Numbered from the stretch's first letter, positions 27,324 to 38,571 are shown. The stretch is DNA of 64,000 nucleotides from Limnohabitans sp. 2KL-27 (GCF_001269345.1 NZ_CXOP01000001.1:248001-312000), one strand, 5' to 3'. The notes: generated from the letters alone by a model not told the origin. Numbers and translations are program-made.

Positions 27324-27995
27324 TCAGTCCAGCTTGGGCTGGACCGGGGCTGCAGGCGGCTTGGGGACAGGCGTGCCGGGCACCACCACACCCATGGAGA
27401 TGATGTACTTGAGTGCATCGTCAACGCTCATGTCGAGCTCGATGACATCGGCTTTGGGCATCATCAGGAAAAAGCCCGACGTGGGGTTGGGCGTGGTGGG
27501 CACATACACACTCACCATGGGCTGACCCAGATGTTTGGCCACTTCGCCCCCGGGACTGCCGGTCAAAAAGGCGATGGTCCACGAGCCCTGACGCGGGTAT
27601 TGGACCAACAAGGCTTTGGAAAACGCATTGCCACTGCCCGAAAACAAGGTGTCGGCCACCTGCTTGACGCTGGTGTAAATGCTGCGCACCACGGGGATGC
27701 GGTTCATGAGGCCATGCCATTTGCGCAACCACCACTGACCAAACATATTGGCCACAAACACGCCCGTGGCAAAAATGAACACGGCCACAATGGCGACGCC
27801 CAACCCGGGGATGCCTCGAAGGTACTCGGCGCTGGCATGAACGCCAGGAATCAGGGTGTCGGCCGCATGCAGCACCGCCAGAAAGATGGCATCGAGCATG
27901 CCCACCAACCACATGATCACCCAGACGGTGATGCCCATGGGCAGCCACACCAGCAAGCCGGTGACGAAATACTGTTTGAAGCTGCGGTGTTTCAT
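27324..27995 (-). CDS. DUF502 family membrane protein
   Basis: A 223-residue protein with two N-terminal transmembrane segments (about 8-28 and 58-80) and a soluble C-terminal part containing VRSIYTSVKQV and SGFFLMMPKADVIELDMSVDDALKYI (quoted in part), hallmarks of DUF502. Its role is not established. The ATG at 27995 is preferred over an upstream TTG. It lies between fmdB (37 bp upstream) and aspS (49 bp downstream), an order that is common in Burkholderiales. Confidence 0.87.
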   Translation of the reverse strand: MKHRSFKQYFVTGLLVWLPMGITVWVIMWLVGMLDAIFLAVLHAADTLIPGVHASAEYLRGIPGLGVAIVAVFIFATGVFVANMFGQWWLRKWHGLMNRIPVVRSIYTSVKQVADTLFSGSGNAFSKALLVQYPRQGSWTIAFLTGSPGGEVAKHLGQPMVSVYVPTTPNPTSGFFLMMPKADVIELDMSVDDALKYIISMGVVVPGTPVPKPPAAPVQPKLD

Positions 27996-28032
27996 GGGGT
28001 GGGGCAATCGGTGAGGTCAGCGTTCAGAAAAA

Positions 28033-28356
28033 TCAATGGCAAGCGCATGAAGCGGCGCAGCCTGCGGCGCTGGCCGTTGCTGCAGGCGCTGCGCTATCGC
28101 TGGCTGGGGCGGCTGAAGGTGTGGTCACGGCATCGGCTGCGGTGCCAGCTGCGGCAGGCACTGCAGCCGCTCCACCACCCTTGAAGTCAGTGGCATACCA
28201 GCCTGTGCCCTTGAGCTGAAAACCCGGGGCCGTGAGCTGTTTGCTGAATTTGGGGGCACCGCAAGCGGGGCAGTCGGTCAGCGGGGCATCGCTCATTTTT
28301 TGCAGAACATCCTTGGCATGGCCGCAGGCGTCGCATTTGTAGGCGTAAATGGGCAT
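28033..28356 (-). CDS. FmdB-family zinc-ribbon protein
   Basis: A 107-residue protein. The first 45 residues are a zinc ribbon, MPIYAYKCDACGH with CPACG, giving two CxxC pairs. The remaining residues form a low-complexity Ala/Pro/Thr-rich tail ending in CAASCACH, which adds a small Cys/His cluster. FmdB proteins are putative regulators without a settled role. A promoter-like sequence lies 38 bp upstream, and DUF502 and aspS follow on the same strand. Confidence 0.87.
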   Translation of the reverse strand: MPIYAYKCDACGHAKDVLQKMSDAPLTDCPACGAPKFSKQLTAPGFQLKGTGWYATDFKGGGAAAVPAAAGTAADAVTTPSAAPASDSAAPAATASAAGCAASCACH

Positions 28357-28393
28357 GTGAAGAGCCTTTGAAGGTGATGCAAGAAAACCTTCA

Positions 28394-28421
28394 ATTATAG
28401 GCTTGGCAGTGCCCTTCAAGC
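28394..28421 (-). promoter_or_regulatory. Candidate promoter of the fmdB-DUF502-aspS operon
   Basis: On the minus strand a perfect TATAAT (28399-28394) is preceded by CTTGAA/GCTTGA 15-16 bases upstream as a fair -35. It lies about 38 bp before the fmdB start. Confidence 0.5.
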
Positions 28422-28472
28422 GCCCAAGTCCATTGCCGCGCCCAAGTGATCCAGGGCAGCGGCTCAGCTGGG

Positions 28473-29948
28473 TCAACGATTGGCGCTGTCTTGGGCGGCA
28501 TGCCCCAAGGCGCTGGCCATGGACTGTCCCCTGTTGGCAATCAGGCTCGGCGCCAAAGAACCCAGCAGCATGCCCACGAGGGACGCCATCAGGCCCAGCA
28601 AATTGGCAGGCACCAGGGTATCGGGGGCCAGGAAGTTGAACACCAGCCAGGTCCCCACGCCCAATACCACCGAGAACAAGGCCCCTTGGGTGTTGGCCCG
28701 CCGCCAGAAGGCACCTGCCACCAGCGGCACAAAGGCCCCGGTCAGGGTGACGTTGTAGGCGTTTTGCACCATCTCGTACATGGTGCTGGTGCTGTTGAGG
28801 GCAAACAGCAAGGCAAACGAGGTGAAGGTGACCAGGATGACGCGCAGCAGCAGCAAGAACTGGCGGTCGCTCATGTGGGGCACAAAGGGTTTGAGCACGT
28901 TCTCGGTGAAAGTGGCCGTAGGGGCCAGCAAGGCGCCGCTGGCGGTGGACAGGATGGCCGAGAGCAAAGCGCCAAAGAACAATATCTGCGCCCACATCGG
29001 CATCTTGCCCAACACCAGATCGGGCAGGATCCGCTGGATAGCGCGGGCGTCTTCTGACTCGAACAAGGCTTTGAGCTCGGGGTGAGCAATCAGGGCCGCA
29101 TAAGCGATGTACAGGGGAATGAAAGCGATCACAAAGTACATCAAGGCCCCGATGACGGTGCCGCGCACAGCAGTTTTTTCATCCTTGACACTGGTCATGC
29201 GCTGAAACACGTCCTGCTGCGGGATGGAGCCAAAGGCAAACGCAAAAAAAGCACCGGCCATGGCCCACCAGGCGGCGGCATCCGTGTCGGCCGGGAACAT
29301 GTCGAACTTGCCATCGGCTGCTGCTTGGGCAATGACTTTGTCAAACCCACCGGCGTTGCCTCCCACCAGCAAGGCCACCGCGATCAGACCCACCACGATC
29401 ACCACGGTCTGAAACAAATCGGTGAAGGCCACCGACCACATGCCGCCAAACACGGTGTAGACCAGCACCACAGCCGCGCCCATCATGATGGCGTAGTTCA
29501 GGTCAATGGCCCCGGATGAGAGCACATGGATGACCAGACCCAGCGCTGTCAATTGCGCCGAGGTCCAACCCAGGTAAGACAACACAATCGCCACACTGGT
29601 CAGCACTTCCACCGACTTGCCGTAGCGCACCTTGTAGAAGTCACCAATCGTCAGCAGGTTCAGTCGGTAAAACAGTTTGGCAAAGAGCAAGGCCGCCAGC
29701 ACCAGGCACACGGTGGCACCAAAGGGGTCACCGGGGATGCCGTTGAGGCCATCCTTGGCAAAGGTGGCCGAGACCGACAAGACCGTCTCGGCCCCAAACC
29801 AGGTGGCAAAAACCGTGGCCACGTTCATGTACAGCGGCAAACTTCGGCCTGCCACCAGGTAATCCTTGGCCCCATGGACTCGGCGTGCAGCCAACAAACC
29901 AATGCCGATGGTCACGGCCAAGTAGGCGATCACAAAAGTCAGCAGCAC
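28473..29948 (-). CDS. Sodium:solute symporter (SSS family)
   Basis: A 491-residue transporter with about 13 hydrophobic segments. Family landmarks include KDYLVAGRSLPLYMN, ATWFGAETVLS, GLNGIPGDPFG and GGMWSVAFTDLFQ. SSS proteins move organic solutes with sodium. The closest families I recognise are the proline/pantothenate-like symporters, but the substrate is open. GGAGGAG stands 6 bases before a GTG at 29948, which I take as the start; a TTG two codons earlier lies too close to the ribosome site. The C-terminus is polar. The gene follows ubiB by 24 bp on the same strand. Confidence 0.88.
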   Translation of the reverse strand: MLLTFVIAYLAVTIGIGLLAARRVHGAKDYLVAGRSLPLYMNVATVFATWFGAETVLSVSATFAKDGLNGIPGDPFGATVCLVLAALLFAKLFYRLNLLTIGDFYKVRYGKSVEVLTSVAIVLSYLGWTSAQLTALGLVIHVLSSGAIDLNYAIMMGAAVVLVYTVFGGMWSVAFTDLFQTVVIVVGLIAVALLVGGNAGGFDKVIAQAAADGKFDMFPADTDAAAWWAMAGAFFAFAFGSIPQQDVFQRMTSVKDEKTAVRGTVIGALMYFVIAFIPLYIAYAALIAHPELKALFESEDARAIQRILPDLVLGKMPMWAQILFFGALLSAILSTASGALLAPTATFTENVLKPFVPHMSDRQFLLLLRVILVTFTSFALLFALNSTSTMYEMVQNAYNVTLTGAFVPLVAGAFWRRANTQGALFSVVLGVGTWLVFNFLAPDTLVPANLLGLMASLVGMLLGSLAPSLIANRGQSMASALGHAAQDSANR

Positions 29949-29972
29949 CTTCAACTCCTCCAGATATCAGGT

Positions 29973-31550
29973 TCAGATGAAAAGTTGCAGGTGCATGCCC
30001 ACCTGCAAAACGAGCAAGGAGACCACAAAGCCCAGCCCGGCGTAAATAAGGGTTTGTAGCAATCTGTTGGTGCGTCTTTGCTCTGCCACCAATTGCTCCA
30101 GCTGACGGGCGTCTTGTTGACGTGGCTTTTGCAGGTACTCGTGCAACAGGCGTGGCAACTGTGGCAGCAGTTTGGCGTAATGCGGGGCTTGCGACTTGAG
30201 CTCTTCCCACAGCTTTTTGGGGCCAATTTGCTCCAGCATCCACCTTTCCAGGAAAGGCTTGGCCGTGCTCCACAGATCGAGTTCTGGGTCCAGGTCACGG
30301 CCCAAGCCTTCGATGTTGAGCAGGGTTTTTTGCAGCAGCACCAGCTGCGGCTGGATCTCCACCTGAAAGCGGCGCGAAGTCTGGAACAAACGCATGAGCA
30401 CCATGCCCAGGGAAATTTCCTTGAGTGGGCGATCAAAATAGGGTTCACACACCGCACGGATGGCCGACTCCAGCTCATCGACCCGCGTCTCGGGCGGCAC
30501 CCAACCGGACTCGATGTGGAGTTCTGCCACCCGCTTGTAATCGCGGCGGAAAAAAGCCGTGAAGTTTTGCGCCAAATACTCTTTGTCGTACTCGGTGAGC
30601 GTGCCCACGATGCCAAAGTCCAGCGAGATGTAGCGGCCAAAGGTCTCGGGGGCCAGGCTGACCTGGATGTTGCCCGGGTGCATGTCGGCATGGAAAAAGC
30701 CGTCGCGGAACACCTGCGTAAAGAACAGCGTCACGCCATCGCGGGCCAGCTTGGGGATGTCCACGCCCGCTTCGCGCAGGCGGTCGACTTGGCTGATGGG
30801 CACGCCGTGCATGCGCTCCATGACGATGACCTCGGGGTGGCAAAAGTCCCAGATCATCTCGGGAATCAGCACCAGATCGAGGCCTTGCATGTTGCGGCGC
30901 AGCTGTGCGGCATTCGCCGCTTCGCGCACCAGGTCCAGCTCGTCGTGCAGGTATTTGTCGAATTCGGCCACCACCTCGCGGGGCTTGAGGCGTTTGCCGT
31001 CGGCGCTCAGGCTCTCCACCCAACCGGCCATCATGCGCATCAAGCTCAGGTCTTTGTCGATGACGGGCAGCATGCCCGGACGCAAGACCTTCACGGCCAC
31101 TTCGCGCACTTTGCCCGATTTGCCGCGCAAGGTGGCAAAGTGCACCTGCGCGATCGAGGCGCTGGCCACGGGTTCGCGCTCAAAGGTCTCAAAGATGTCG
31201 TCCACCGGGCGGCTGAAAGCCCGCTCAATCGACGCCACCGCGATGGCCGAACTGAAAGGCGGCACCCGGTCTTGCAGCTTGGCCAGTTCTTCGGCGATGT
31301 CGGGGGCCAGCAGGTCGCGTCGGGTCGACAGCACTTGACCAAACTTCACAAAAATGGGGCCTAGCCGCTCAAGCGCTTCCCGCAGGCGAACTGCCCGTGG
31401 AGAGCGAAGGTCACGTCCCACCGAGAGAACACGGGCCAGCAAGCGAATCCAGGGTTTCTGAAAGCTGGAGAGGACCAACTCGTCCAAGCCGTAGCGCAGG
31501 ACGATGAAAACGATGAATGCACCGCGCCCGAAACGGCCCCAGCGCATCAT
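29973..31550 (-). CDS. ubiB: Ubiquinone biosynthesis accessory kinase-like protein
   Basis: A 525-residue ABC1/ADCK-family atypical kinase needed for ubiquinone synthesis. The family KxGQ motif appears as [11 protein letters not shown], the ATP site as AVKVLRPG, and the metal site as [10 protein letters not shown]-terminal hydrophobic anchor ([19 protein letters not shown]) places it at the inner membrane. The ATG at 31550 overlaps the ubiJ stop (ATGA). The longer reading to 31715 lies inside ubiJ and is rejected. ubiE and ubiJ lie in the same operon. Confidence 0.93.
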   Translation of the reverse strand: MMRWGRFGRGAFIVFIVLRYGLDELVLSSFQKPWIRLLARVLSVGRDLRSPRAVRLREALERLGPIFVKFGQVLSTRRDLLAPDIAEELAKLQDRVPPFSSAIAVASIERAFSRPVDDIFETFEREPVASASIAQVHFATLRGKSGKVREVAVKVLRPGMLPVIDKDLSLMRMMAGWVESLSADGKRLKPREVVAEFDKYLHDELDLVREAANAAQLRRNMQGLDLVLIPEMIWDFCHPEVIVMERMHGVPISQVDRLREAGVDIPKLARDGVTLFFTQVFRDGFFHADMHPGNIQVSLAPETFGRYISLDFGIVGTLTEYDKEYLAQNFTAFFRRDYKRVAELHIESGWVPPETRVDELESAIRAVCEPYFDRPLKEISLGMVLMRLFQTSRRFQVEIQPQLVLLQKTLLNIEGLGRDLDPELDLWSTAKPFLERWMLEQIGPKKLWEELKSQAPHYAKLLPQLPRLLHEYLQKPRQQDARQLEQLVAEQRRTNRLLQTLIYAGLGFVVSLLVLQVGMHLQLFI

Positions 31551-32107
31551 GCTGCGCTGCCCGCGCGCAGTCCGGTGCCGGGGCGCTGTGCGACAAAACT
31601 GCGCAAAGCCGACAGGGCCTGACGGGCCGCTTGAGCCAGCGTGTGTGCGGGGGCGTCGCCGATCAGGCGGGCCAAGTCCTCTTCGGCATCCCAGCGCACA
31701 TGGTCGATCAGCCAATTGATTTCGGCGGCCAGTTGCACATCGCCTTCGATGCGCACCTTGGGTTTGTCGCCACGGGCCAAGGCCGAGGCGATCGAGACGG
31801 GTGAGTCTTCGGTCACCGTCAGGCGCAAGTCAAAGCCTTCAAAATGGCCACGCTCGAGCAGGCCTGCTGGGGTGGGGCTCAGTTGAAGTTGCATGCGGTC
31901 CCAAACCAGCTCGATGCGTTGGCCTTTTTGGCGGGCCAGGCGGGCCATGGCCTCAGGCTCGCTCATCAGCACGTGGTTGAGGAACAAAACCAGGCGATTG
32001 ACACCCTCGTCCACCGCCCAAGCCGGGGGCTGGAAGTTGGCCGCGAGCCGGTTGACCATGTCGGGGAGCGCCTGAGCGGCCCATGAGAAAGGGGACTGTG
32101 TTGCCAT
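31547..32107 (-). CDS. ubiJ: Ubiquinone biosynthesis accessory factor UbiJ (SCP2 domain)
   Basis: A 186-residue protein with an SCP2-like sterol-carrier fold (about 20-125), including [17 protein letters not shown]. UbiJ helps assemble the soluble ubiquinone complex by binding lipid intermediates. It is placed between the Tim44-like gene and ubiB and overlaps ubiB by 4 bp. The C-terminal tail after residue 165 is variable. Position and fold together make the assignment firm. Confidence 0.88.
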   Translation of the reverse strand: MATQSPFSWAAQALPDMVNRLAANFQPPAWAVDEGVNRLVLFLNHVLMSEPEAMARLARQKGQRIELVWDRMQLQLSPTPAGLLERGHFEGFDLRLTVTEDSPVSIASALARGDKPKVRIEGDVQLAAEINWLIDHVRWDAEEDLARLIGDAPAHTLAQAARQALSALRSFVAQRPGTGLRAGSAA

Positions 32108-32166
32108 AGTCCCCGATTATTCCCGAAAGTGCCAGCCCCAAAGCGTCAGGGCTTTCTGGCCCAGGT

Positions 32167-33174
32167 TTATTGCAGCGCTTGCACGCCAGCGACCAACCAA
32201 CCGCCGCCTTGTTTGGATTTGCTCATGTTCCAAACTTCACGGAACGGGCTGGGGCCGGAAGCCGCGTCTTCACGGATCATGCCGTTGAACTCGACACTGG
32301 CCAAATAAGCATCGGCCTGCTCTTCAATGCCCAGCAGCTGGGCTTCGAGCATGACCACTTCGGTCTTGTTGGGCTGGCCGGGGAACTGCGCTTCGCGCTC
32401 GGACAGCTGGTTGCGGATTTCCACCACCATGGCGTCGGTCATCATGGAACGCAGGGCGCTGATGTCCGAGCGGTCCCAGGCGTCTTGCAAAGTGACGAAA
32501 TTGCGCTTGGCTGCGGTGACAAAGCTGTCCACATCAAAGCCGGCAGGGATGCCCCAGGTTTGTGAACCGCTCAGACCTGAACCGATGCCCGAGCCGATCA
32601 TGGAGCCGGTCGATTGCGATGCAGCAGAGCTGTCAAAACGGGTGTTTTGGCCTTCCCAAGGGCGGGCCGAAGCATCGTTGCCCACGTTTTGGGGGCTGTA
32701 TTGTTTGTAAGTGGCGGGGTTTTCTGCCGAGGCACCTGCACCTTGATAAGCCAGGCCACCGTTTGCGCCCGTCTGCGAAGCGCCACCACGACGGGCCCGC
32801 ATGATCATGCCGATCACAGCCAGGACAGCAACGCCGATCAACAAAGCCATCAAGATGTTGCCAAAGGCTTCACCCATACCGAGCGAACTGGCCAACCAAG
32901 CCAGGCCCAGACCAGCGGCCAAGCCGCCCAACATGGCACCCCAAGGCTTCTTGGGTGCAGCGGCTGCAGGTGCAGCAGCGGGTTTGGCGGCGTTGGTGGG
33001 CGCAGCGTTTTGCGCAGGTGCTGCCGGGGTTTGTGGCGCGGCATCGCGCTTGGTGACTTGGTTTGACTGCTGACCCACAGATTTGCCACCACCCATGCGG
33101 CGAGCGGCCTCTGCATTGAGGCTGCCCAAGGCCATCACGCCTGCGAGCATCAGTGTCATCAACTTGTTGTTCAT
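32167..33174 (-). CDS. Tim44-like domain membrane protein
   Basis: A 335-residue protein with a signal peptide or N-terminal anchor (about 1-23), an Ala/Pro-rich low-complexity stretch (40-80), two short hydrophobic segments (about 85-125), and a C-terminal Tim44-like domain (about 215-333) with VEIRNQLSEREAQ and ADAYLASVEFNGMI. The fold binds lipids or presequences in mitochondria; the bacterial role is unclear. GGAG precedes the ATG at 33174. It is conserved between ubiE and ubiJ in Burkholderiales. Confidence 0.85.
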   Translation of the reverse strand: MNNKLMTLMLAGVMALGSLNAEAARRMGGGKSVGQQSNQVTKRDAAPQTPAAPAQNAAPTNAAKPAAAPAAAAPKKPWGAMLGGLAAGLGLAWLASSLGMGEAFGNILMALLIGVAVLAVIGMIMRARRGGASQTGANGGLAYQGAGASAENPATYKQYSPQNVGNDASARPWEGQNTRFDSSAASQSTGSMIGSGIGSGLSGSQTWGIPAGFDVDSFVTAAKRNFVTLQDAWDRSDISALRSMMTDAMVVEIRNQLSEREAQFPGQPNKTEVVMLEAQLLGIEEQADAYLASVEFNGMIREDAASGPSPFREVWNMSKSKQGGGWLVAGVQALQ

Positions 33175-33209
33175 GGTGTCTCCAACTCAGGAAATACAGT
33201 TTTCAGGCC

Positions 33210-33941
33210 TCAACATTTGATGCCCATGTGCAAGGCTACCACCCCGGCCGACAAATTGTGAAAATCCACATGACCAAATCCGGCATTTTTCATAAGGGTT
33301 TTCAGGTCTTCCTGCCCGGGGTGCATGCGGATGGATTCGGCCAGGTAACGGTAGCTGTCGGCATCCCCCGCCACCAGCTTGCCCAATTGGGGCAAGATCT
33401 TGAAGCTGTACCAGTCGTAGGCTTTTTCCAGCGGCTTGGCCACCTTGGAAAACTCCAGCACCAGCAATTTTCCGCCGGGTTTGAGCACACGGCACATTTC
33501 CTTGAGCGCGACATCCTTGTGCGTCATGTTGCGCAGACCAAAGGCCACGCTGACCACATTGAAGTGACCATCTGGAAAGGGAAGCTTCTCGGCATCGCAC
33601 ACCAACGTGGGCAAGGCCAGGCCTTGGTCGACCAAGCGATCACGCCCAGTGGAGAGCATGGCTTCGTTGATGTCGGTGTGCACCACACGGCCTGAAGCGC
33701 CGACTTTTTTGGCGAAAGCCATCGACAGGTCACCCGTGCCGCCTGCGATGTCCAGCACCTGATCACCCTCTTTGAGGTTGGCCACCTGTACGGTGTAAGC
33801 CTTCCACACGCGGTGCAGGCCCATGGACATCAAGTCGTTCATCACGTCGTATTTGGACGCGACAGAGTCGAACACGCCGCGCACATGCTTGGCTTTTTCG
33901 CTTTCGTCGACGGTTTTGAAACCGAAGTGGGTGCTGCTCAT
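33210..33941 (-). CDS. ubiE: Demethylmenaquinone/2-polyprenyl-6-methoxy-benzoquinol methyltransferase
   Basis: A 243-residue SAM-dependent C-methyltransferase of ubiquinone (and menaquinone) synthesis. Visible are [17 protein letters not shown], the SAM motif [11 protein letters not shown], and the UbiE signature [11 protein letters not shown], followed by [13 protein letters not shown] and [13 protein letters not shown]. The ATG at 33941 has GAGGA upstream; the reading to 33968 is not needed. DUF971 lies 10 bp upstream and the Tim44-like gene 35 bp downstream. Confidence 0.95.
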   Translation of the reverse strand: MSSTHFGFKTVDESEKAKHVRGVFDSVASKYDVMNDLMSMGLHRVWKAYTVQVANLKEGDQVLDIAGGTGDLSMAFAKKVGASGRVVHTDINEAMLSTGRDRLVDQGLALPTLVCDAEKLPFPDGHFNVVSVAFGLRNMTHKDVALKEMCRVLKPGGKLLVLEFSKVAKPLEKAYDWYSFKILPQLGKLVAGDADSYRYLAESIRMHPGQEDLKTLMKNAGFGHVDFHNLSAGVVALHMGIKC

Positions 33942-33951
33942 GCCGACGTCC

Positions 33952-34371
33952 TCAATGCTTGTGACCACAGCTACCGCCTGCTGCAGCCTCGATCATGGGC
34001 GCGTCGCGGCTCATGCCTGCAGCTTGCAGGCGGTCTTCGTACTGCTGCCAAAGGGCGGCTTCTTGGTCACCCAGAAAGTACAGGTACTCCCAAGTGAACA
34101 AGCCCGACTCGTGGCCATCCGTGAAGGTGGGCTTCACGGCGTAATTGCCCACAGGCTCGATCTCGGCAATGCCGACCTCGCGCTTGCCGGTTTGCAGCAC
34201 TTCCTGTCCGGGGCCGTGGCCTTGCACCTCGGCCGAAGGCGAGTACACGCGCATCAGCTCAAACGGGATGCGAAACTGAGCGCCATCAGAAAACCCGATC
34301 TCCAGCACCCGGGTCTGGCCGTGCAAGGTGAGCGACTCGGGGTGGGGCATGTCTTTTTTCAATCCGGCCAT
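33952..34371 (-). CDS. DUF971 family protein
   Basis: A 139-residue DUF971 protein. The recognisable core is [20 protein letters not shown] followed, after [24 protein letters not shown] (in part), by a Gly/His-rich tail. Proteins with this domain occur alone or joined to iron-sulfur assembly and hydroxylase domains; no activity is assigned. It heads the operon DUF971-ubiE-Tim44-ubiJ-ubiB. The start at 34371 (MAGLKKD) is preferred; upstream sequence in frame has poor coding character. Confidence 0.82.
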   Translation of the reverse strand: MAGLKKDMPHPESLTLHGQTRVLEIGFSDGAQFRIPFELMRVYSPSAEVQGHGPGQEVLQTGKREVGIAEIEPVGNYAVKPTFTDGHESGLFTWEYLYFLGDQEAALWQQYEDRLQAAGMSRDAPMIEAAAGGSCGHKH

Positions 34372-34412
34372 CTTTTGCTTTCGAAATCTTGCTGTCGGGT
34401 TGCGCGCCGGGC

Positions 34413-37400
34413 TTACACCAACACGCGCTCGATGCCACCGGCATTGGCGGCATTCACGTACTCGGGCATCCACTCTTCGCCCAGGATGTGTTTGGCCATC
34501 TCGACCACGATGTAGTCGGCTTCGAGAAGGCCATTTTTCATGTCGTCGCCAAAACGCGACAAGCCTTGCAAGCAGCTGGGGCAACTGGTCAGGATTTTCA
34601 CGTTGGCCTCAGGCGTCAGGGCACCGCTGCCACGCAAAGCGGCTTCACCCTTGAGCAGCTCTTCTTCCTTGCGAAAGCGCACCTGGGTCGAGATGTCCGG
34701 ACGCGTCACACCCAAAGTACCCGACTCGCCACAGCATCGTTTGCTTTCCAGCACGTTGTCGCCCATCAAGGCCTTGACGGTCTTCATGGGTTCTTGCTGC
34801 TTCATGGGGCTGTGGCAAGGGTCGTGGTACAGATAAGCGCCGCCTGCGTCGAGCTTCATGCCTTTTTCGAGCAAAAACTCATGGATGTCGATGATGCGGC
34901 AGCCGGGGAAGATTTTGTCGAACTGGTAGCCCTGCAGCTGGTCGTAACAGGTGCCGCAGCTCACCACCACGGTCTTGATGTCCAGGTAGTTGAGCGTGTT
35001 GGCCACGCGGTGGAACAGTACGCGGTTGTCGGTGATGATCTTCTCGGCCTTGTCGAACTGGCCCGAGCCCTTTTGCGGGTAGCCGCAGCACAAATAACCC
35101 GGTGGCAGCACGGTCTGCACGCCCACATGCCAGAGCATGGCCTGAGTGGCCAATCCCACCTGACTGAACAATCTCTCCGAGCCGCAACCGGGGAAGTAAA
35201 ACACCGCTTCGGACTCCGACGTGGTGGCTTTCGGGTTGCGGATGATGGGCACGTAGTCGTTGTCTTCGATGTCCAGCAAAGCCCGCGCGGTTTTCTTGGG
35301 CAGGTTGCCCGGCATCTTCTTGTTGATGAAGTGGATCACCTGCTCCTTGATCGGGGCTGTGCCCACCGAGGCGGGCGGTGCGCTGGTTTGCTTGCGGGCC
35401 ACGCCCTTGAGCAAACCGGCCACAAAACGCTGCGCCTTCATGCCCACGCCCACCATGGCCATGCGGGCCAACTTGATGGTCTCGGGGTTGGTGGCATTGA
35501 GCATGAACATGGCGGCCGCATTGCCGGGGCGGAAGCTTTTTTGCCCCATTTTGCGCAGCAGGTTGCGCATGTTCATGGACACATCGCCAAAGTCGATGTT
35601 CACCGGGCAAGGCGTCAGGCACTTGTGGCACACGGTGCAGTGGTCGGCCACGTCTTCGAATTCCTGCCAGTGCTTGACCGAGATGCCCCTTCGCGTCTGC
35701 TCCTCATAAAGGAAGGCCTCAACCAACAAAGAAGTGGCCAAAATCTTGTTGCGCGGGCTGTAGAGCAAATTGGCGCGCGGCACATGGGTGGCGCACACCG
35801 GTTTGCATTTGCCGCAACGCAAGCAGTCCTTGACGCTGGCCGCGATCGCGCCAATGTCGGACTGCTGCATGATCAGCGACTCGTGGCCCATCAGGCCAAA
35901 GCTGGGGGTGTAAGCGTGGGTCAGGTCGGCCGCGTGCACATCGTCGCCCAAGCCCGTGAGGGCCGCGCCGCGCAGCAGCTTGCCCTTGTTGAAGCGGCCT
36001 TCGGGGTCCACTTTGGCTTTGTAGGCGGTGAAGTTGGCCAACTCGGCGTCGGTCAAAAACTCCAGCTTGGTGATGCCAATGCCGTGTTCGCCCGAGATCA
36101 CGCCGTCCAGGCTGCGGGCCAGCACCATGATGCGGGCCACCGCCTCGTGTGCGGTCTGCAGCATCTCGTAGTTGTCGGAGTTGACCGGGATGTTGGTGTG
36201 CACATTGCCGTCACCGGCGTGCATGTGCAGCGCCACCCAGACGCGGCCTTTGAGCACGCGCTGGTGGATGGCCGTGACTTCGGTCAGGATCGGCAGGAAA
36301 GCCGAGCCAGAAAAGATGTTCTGGAACGCCGGGCGAATTTGCGTTTTCCAGCTGGCGCGCAAAGTGTGCTCTTGCAGCTGAGGGAATAACGCGTCGACAT
36401 CGGTCAACCAGCCTTGCCACTGCGCCTGCACCTCCCGCACCACCGCCAGGGCTTGCGCCACGCGGTCCTCCAGCAACTCGACCGAAGGGATGTCGCTGGC
36501 GTCGTCTTGCTTGCCCAGCGGCAGATTGCCACGCTCCAAGAAGGCTTCGATTTCGCGGCACAGCTTGAGTTTGTTCCGCAAGGAGAGCTCGATGTTGATG
36601 CGCTCGATGCCATCGGTGTATTCGGCCATGCGCGGCAGCGGGATCACCACGTCTTCGTTGACCTTGAAGGCGTTGGTGTGGCGCGAGATGGCGGCGGTTT
36701 TCTTGCGGTCGTGCCAGAACTTTTTGCGCGCCTCGGGGCTGATGGCGATGAAGCCTTCGCCACTGCGCGAGTTGGCAATGCGCACGATCTCGCTGGTCGC
36801 CTTGGCCACATCGTCGGCGTTGTCACCGGCGATGTCGCCGATCAACACCATCTTGGGGAAACCGCCGCGCTTGCTCTTAGTGGAATAACCCACGGCCCGC
36901 AAATAGCGGTCATCCAAGTGCTCCAAACCCGCCATCACGGTGCCGGTGCGTTTTTGCTCGGCGAACATGAAGTCTTTGATCTCGACGATGCTGGGCACGG
37001 CCTCACGGGCGTGGCCAAAAAACTCCATGCACACCGTACGGGTGTGGGTGGGCATGCGATGCACCACCCAACGGGCGCTGGTGATCAGGCCGTCGCAGCC
37101 TTCTTTTTGCACGCCAGGCAAGCCGCTTAAAAACTTGTCGGTCACGTCCTTGCCCAGGCCTTCCTTGCGGAAGGTCTTGCCGGGAATGACCAAGGTTTCG
37201 GTGCGGATCGGGGTTTTGCCGTCGGCCTTGAAGTAGCGCAACTCAAAGGTGGCGACCTCGGCGTCGTGGATCTTGCCCATGTTGTGGTCCATGCGCACCA
37301 CGTCCAGCCACTCGGCGTCAGGCGTGACCATGCGCCAGCTGGCCAGGTTGTCGAGCGCCGTGCCCCAGAGCACGGCCTTTTTGCCGCCCGCGTTCATGGC

Positions 37401-38291
37401 GATGTTGCCGCCAATGCAAGAGGCTTCGGCAGAAGTCGGGTCCACCGCAAAGACAAAACCGCCGCGCTCGGCCGCATCGGCCACCCGCTGGGTCACCACA
37501 CCGGCTTCGGTGTAGATGGTCGGGATCTTGTGCGCGATGCCCGGCAAGTCGACCATCTCGACCTCGGTCATGGCTTCGAGCTTTTCGGTGTTGATGACCG
37601 CGCTCTTCCAGGTCAGCGGGATCGCACCCCCGGTGTAGCCCGTGCCGCCGCCGCGTGGGACGATGGTCAAGCCCAAATCGATGCAGCCCTTGACCAGTCC
37701 CGCCATCTCGACTTCGGAATCAGGCGTCAGGACCACAAAGGGGTACTCCACGCGCCAGTCGGTGGCGTCGGTCACATGGCTCACACGGGAGAGGCCGTCG
37801 AACTTGATGTTGTCTTTTGCTGTGAGGCGGCCCAATGTCTTTTGTACTTGGCTGCGCAACTTGGCCATGCGGGTGAAACGCTCGCTGAACTGCGTCACGG
37901 CCTGTGCAGCCATGGCCAGCAGTTGGCCGACCAAGGCATCACGGGCCGTGTCGGCCTCGGGCGTGCGGCGCTTTTGCACCTCGCCCAGGCGGTGCTGCAA
38001 GGCCTCCACCAGCAGTTTGCGGCGGGCCGGATTGTCCAGCAAGTCATCCTGCAAATAAGGGTTGCGCTCCACCACCCAAATATCGCCCAGCACTTCATAG
38101 AGCATCCGAGCAGATCGGCCCGTGCCGCGCTCTTGCCTCAACTGGTTCAGCAGGTCCCAAGCCGACTCACCCAGCAAACGCAGCACGATTTCACGGTCTG
38201 AAAAGCTGGTGTAGTTGTAAGGAATTTCGCGCAAGCGCGGCGCATCGGCGTCGGCTTGCATCAAATGTTGGAGCGTGGTGGGTGCATTCAT
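34413..38291 (-). CDS. Large FAD/iron-sulfur oxidoreductase (DUF3683, GlcD- and GlpC-like modules)
   Basis: A 1292-residue fusion. The N-terminal part (about 1-100) is DUF3683-like. A PCMH-type FAD domain (about 170-400) shows [13 protein letters not shown] and [15 protein letters not shown], followed by a FAD-oxidase C domain with [13 protein letters not shown]. Two 4Fe4S clusters lie near 822 ([11 protein letters not shown]) and 884 ([11 protein letters not shown]). The end has CCG repeats ([24 protein letters not shown]). The build matches D-2-hydroxyacid dehydrogenases of the D-lactate/glycolate type that feed the quinone pool. The substrate is not known. The start at 38291 lacks a clear ribosome site. 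Confidence 0.88.
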   Translation of the reverse strand: MNAPTTLQHLMQADADAPRLREIPYNYTSFSDREIVLRLLGESAWDLLNQLRQERGTGRSARMLYEVLGDIWVVERNPYLQDDLLDNPARRKLLVEALQHRLGEVQKRRTPEADTARDALVGQLLAMAAQAVTQFSERFTRMAKLRSQVQKTLGRLTAKDNIKFDGLSRVSHVTDATDWRVEYPFVVLTPDSEVEMAGLVKGCIDLGLTIVPRGGGTGYTGGAIPLTWKSAVINTEKLEAMTEVEMVDLPGIAHKIPTIYTEAGVVTQRVADAAERGGFVFAVDPTSAEASCIGGNIAMNAGGKKAVLWGTALDNLASWRMVTPDAEWLDVVRMDHNMGKIHDAEVATFELRYFKADGKTPIRTETLVIPGKTFRKEGLGKDVTDKFLSGLPGVQKEGCDGLITSARWVVHRMPTHTRTVCMEFFGHAREAVPSIVEIKDFMFAEQKRTGTVMAGLEHLDDRYLRAVGYSTKSKRGGFPKMVLIGDIAGDNADDVAKATSEIVRIANSRSGEGFIAISPEARKKFWHDRKKTAAISRHTNAFKVNEDVVIPLPRMAEYTDGIERINIELSLRNKLKLCREIEAFLERGNLPLGKQDDASDIPSVELLEDRVAQALAVVREVQAQWQGWLTDVDALFPQLQEHTLRASWKTQIRPAFQNIFSGSAFLPILTEVTAIHQRVLKGRVWVALHMHAGDGNVHTNIPVNSDNYEMLQTAHEAVARIMVLARSLDGVISGEHGIGITKLEFLTDAELANFTAYKAKVDPEGRFNKGKLLRGAALTGLGDDVHAADLTHAYTPSFGLMGHESLIMQQSDIGAIAASVKDCLRCGKCKPVCATHVPRANLLYSPRNKILATSLLVEAFLYEEQTRRGISVKHWQEFEDVADHCTVCHKCLTPCPVNIDFGDVSMNMRNLLRKMGQKSFRPGNAAAMFMLNATNPETIKLARMAMVGVGMKAQRFVAGLLKGVARKQTSAPPASVGTAPIKEQVIHFINKKMPGNLPKKTARALLDIEDNDYVPIIRNPKATTSESEAVFYFPGCGSERLFSQVGLATQAMLWHVGVQTVLPPGYLCCGYPQKGSGQFDKAEKIITDNRVLFHRVANTLNYLDIKTVVVSCGTCYDQLQGYQFDKIFPGCRIIDIHEFLLEKGMKLDAGGAYLYHDPCHSPMKQQEPMKTVKALMGDNVLESKRCCGESGTLGVTRPDISTQVRFRKEEELLKGEAALRGSGALTPEANVKILTSCPSCLQGLSRFGDDMKNGLLEADYIVVEMAKHILGEEWMPEYVNAANAGGIERVLV

Positions 38292-38448
38292 GGGTGTGGC
38301 GCAGTCAAAGGCGTCGCTGAAGACGCTGTCAGCCAGACCCGAAAAGGTGTCAAAGCGGCTGAGGCTGAATGTTACCGCAGTGATACAAACACGCGCCGGA
38401 GGTGGGGACACCTGTCACACAGGGGTCTGGACTCATGGAAAGTCCGGG

Positions 38449-38479
38449 TTGTCACAACAGCTTCATGCCGTTTTAATAC
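38449..38479 (+). promoter_or_regulatory. Possible Pho-box-type promoter of ugp
   Basis: TTGTCAC and GCTTCAT lie 11 bases apart (38449 and 38460), a rough match to the PhoB half-sites CTGTCAT. A TTTAAT/TAATAC -10-like element follows at 38472-38479. E. coli ugp is PhoB-controlled, so the site is plausible. The match is imperfect. The remaining 38292-38571 gap shows no gene. Confidence 0.3.
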
Positions 38480-38571
38480 TTCCGTCATCTTCAAAAGGCA
38501 CAGTTTCAGTGAATCCATGATCAATTGACCGCTTGGTTTTCACGTTCGACGCCACTTTTACAGGAACCACC

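Noticed and set aside
25442..27403. A 653-codon open frame antisense to aspS
   Set aside because: It mirrors the aspS frame with no ribosome site and no recognisable domain. High GC at third positions leaves long open antisense frames.
34389..36389. A 666-codon open frame antisense to the FAD/FeS oxidoreductase
   Set aside because: The product is rich in His, Gly and Val with no motif, and the sense strand holds intact FeS and CCG motifs.
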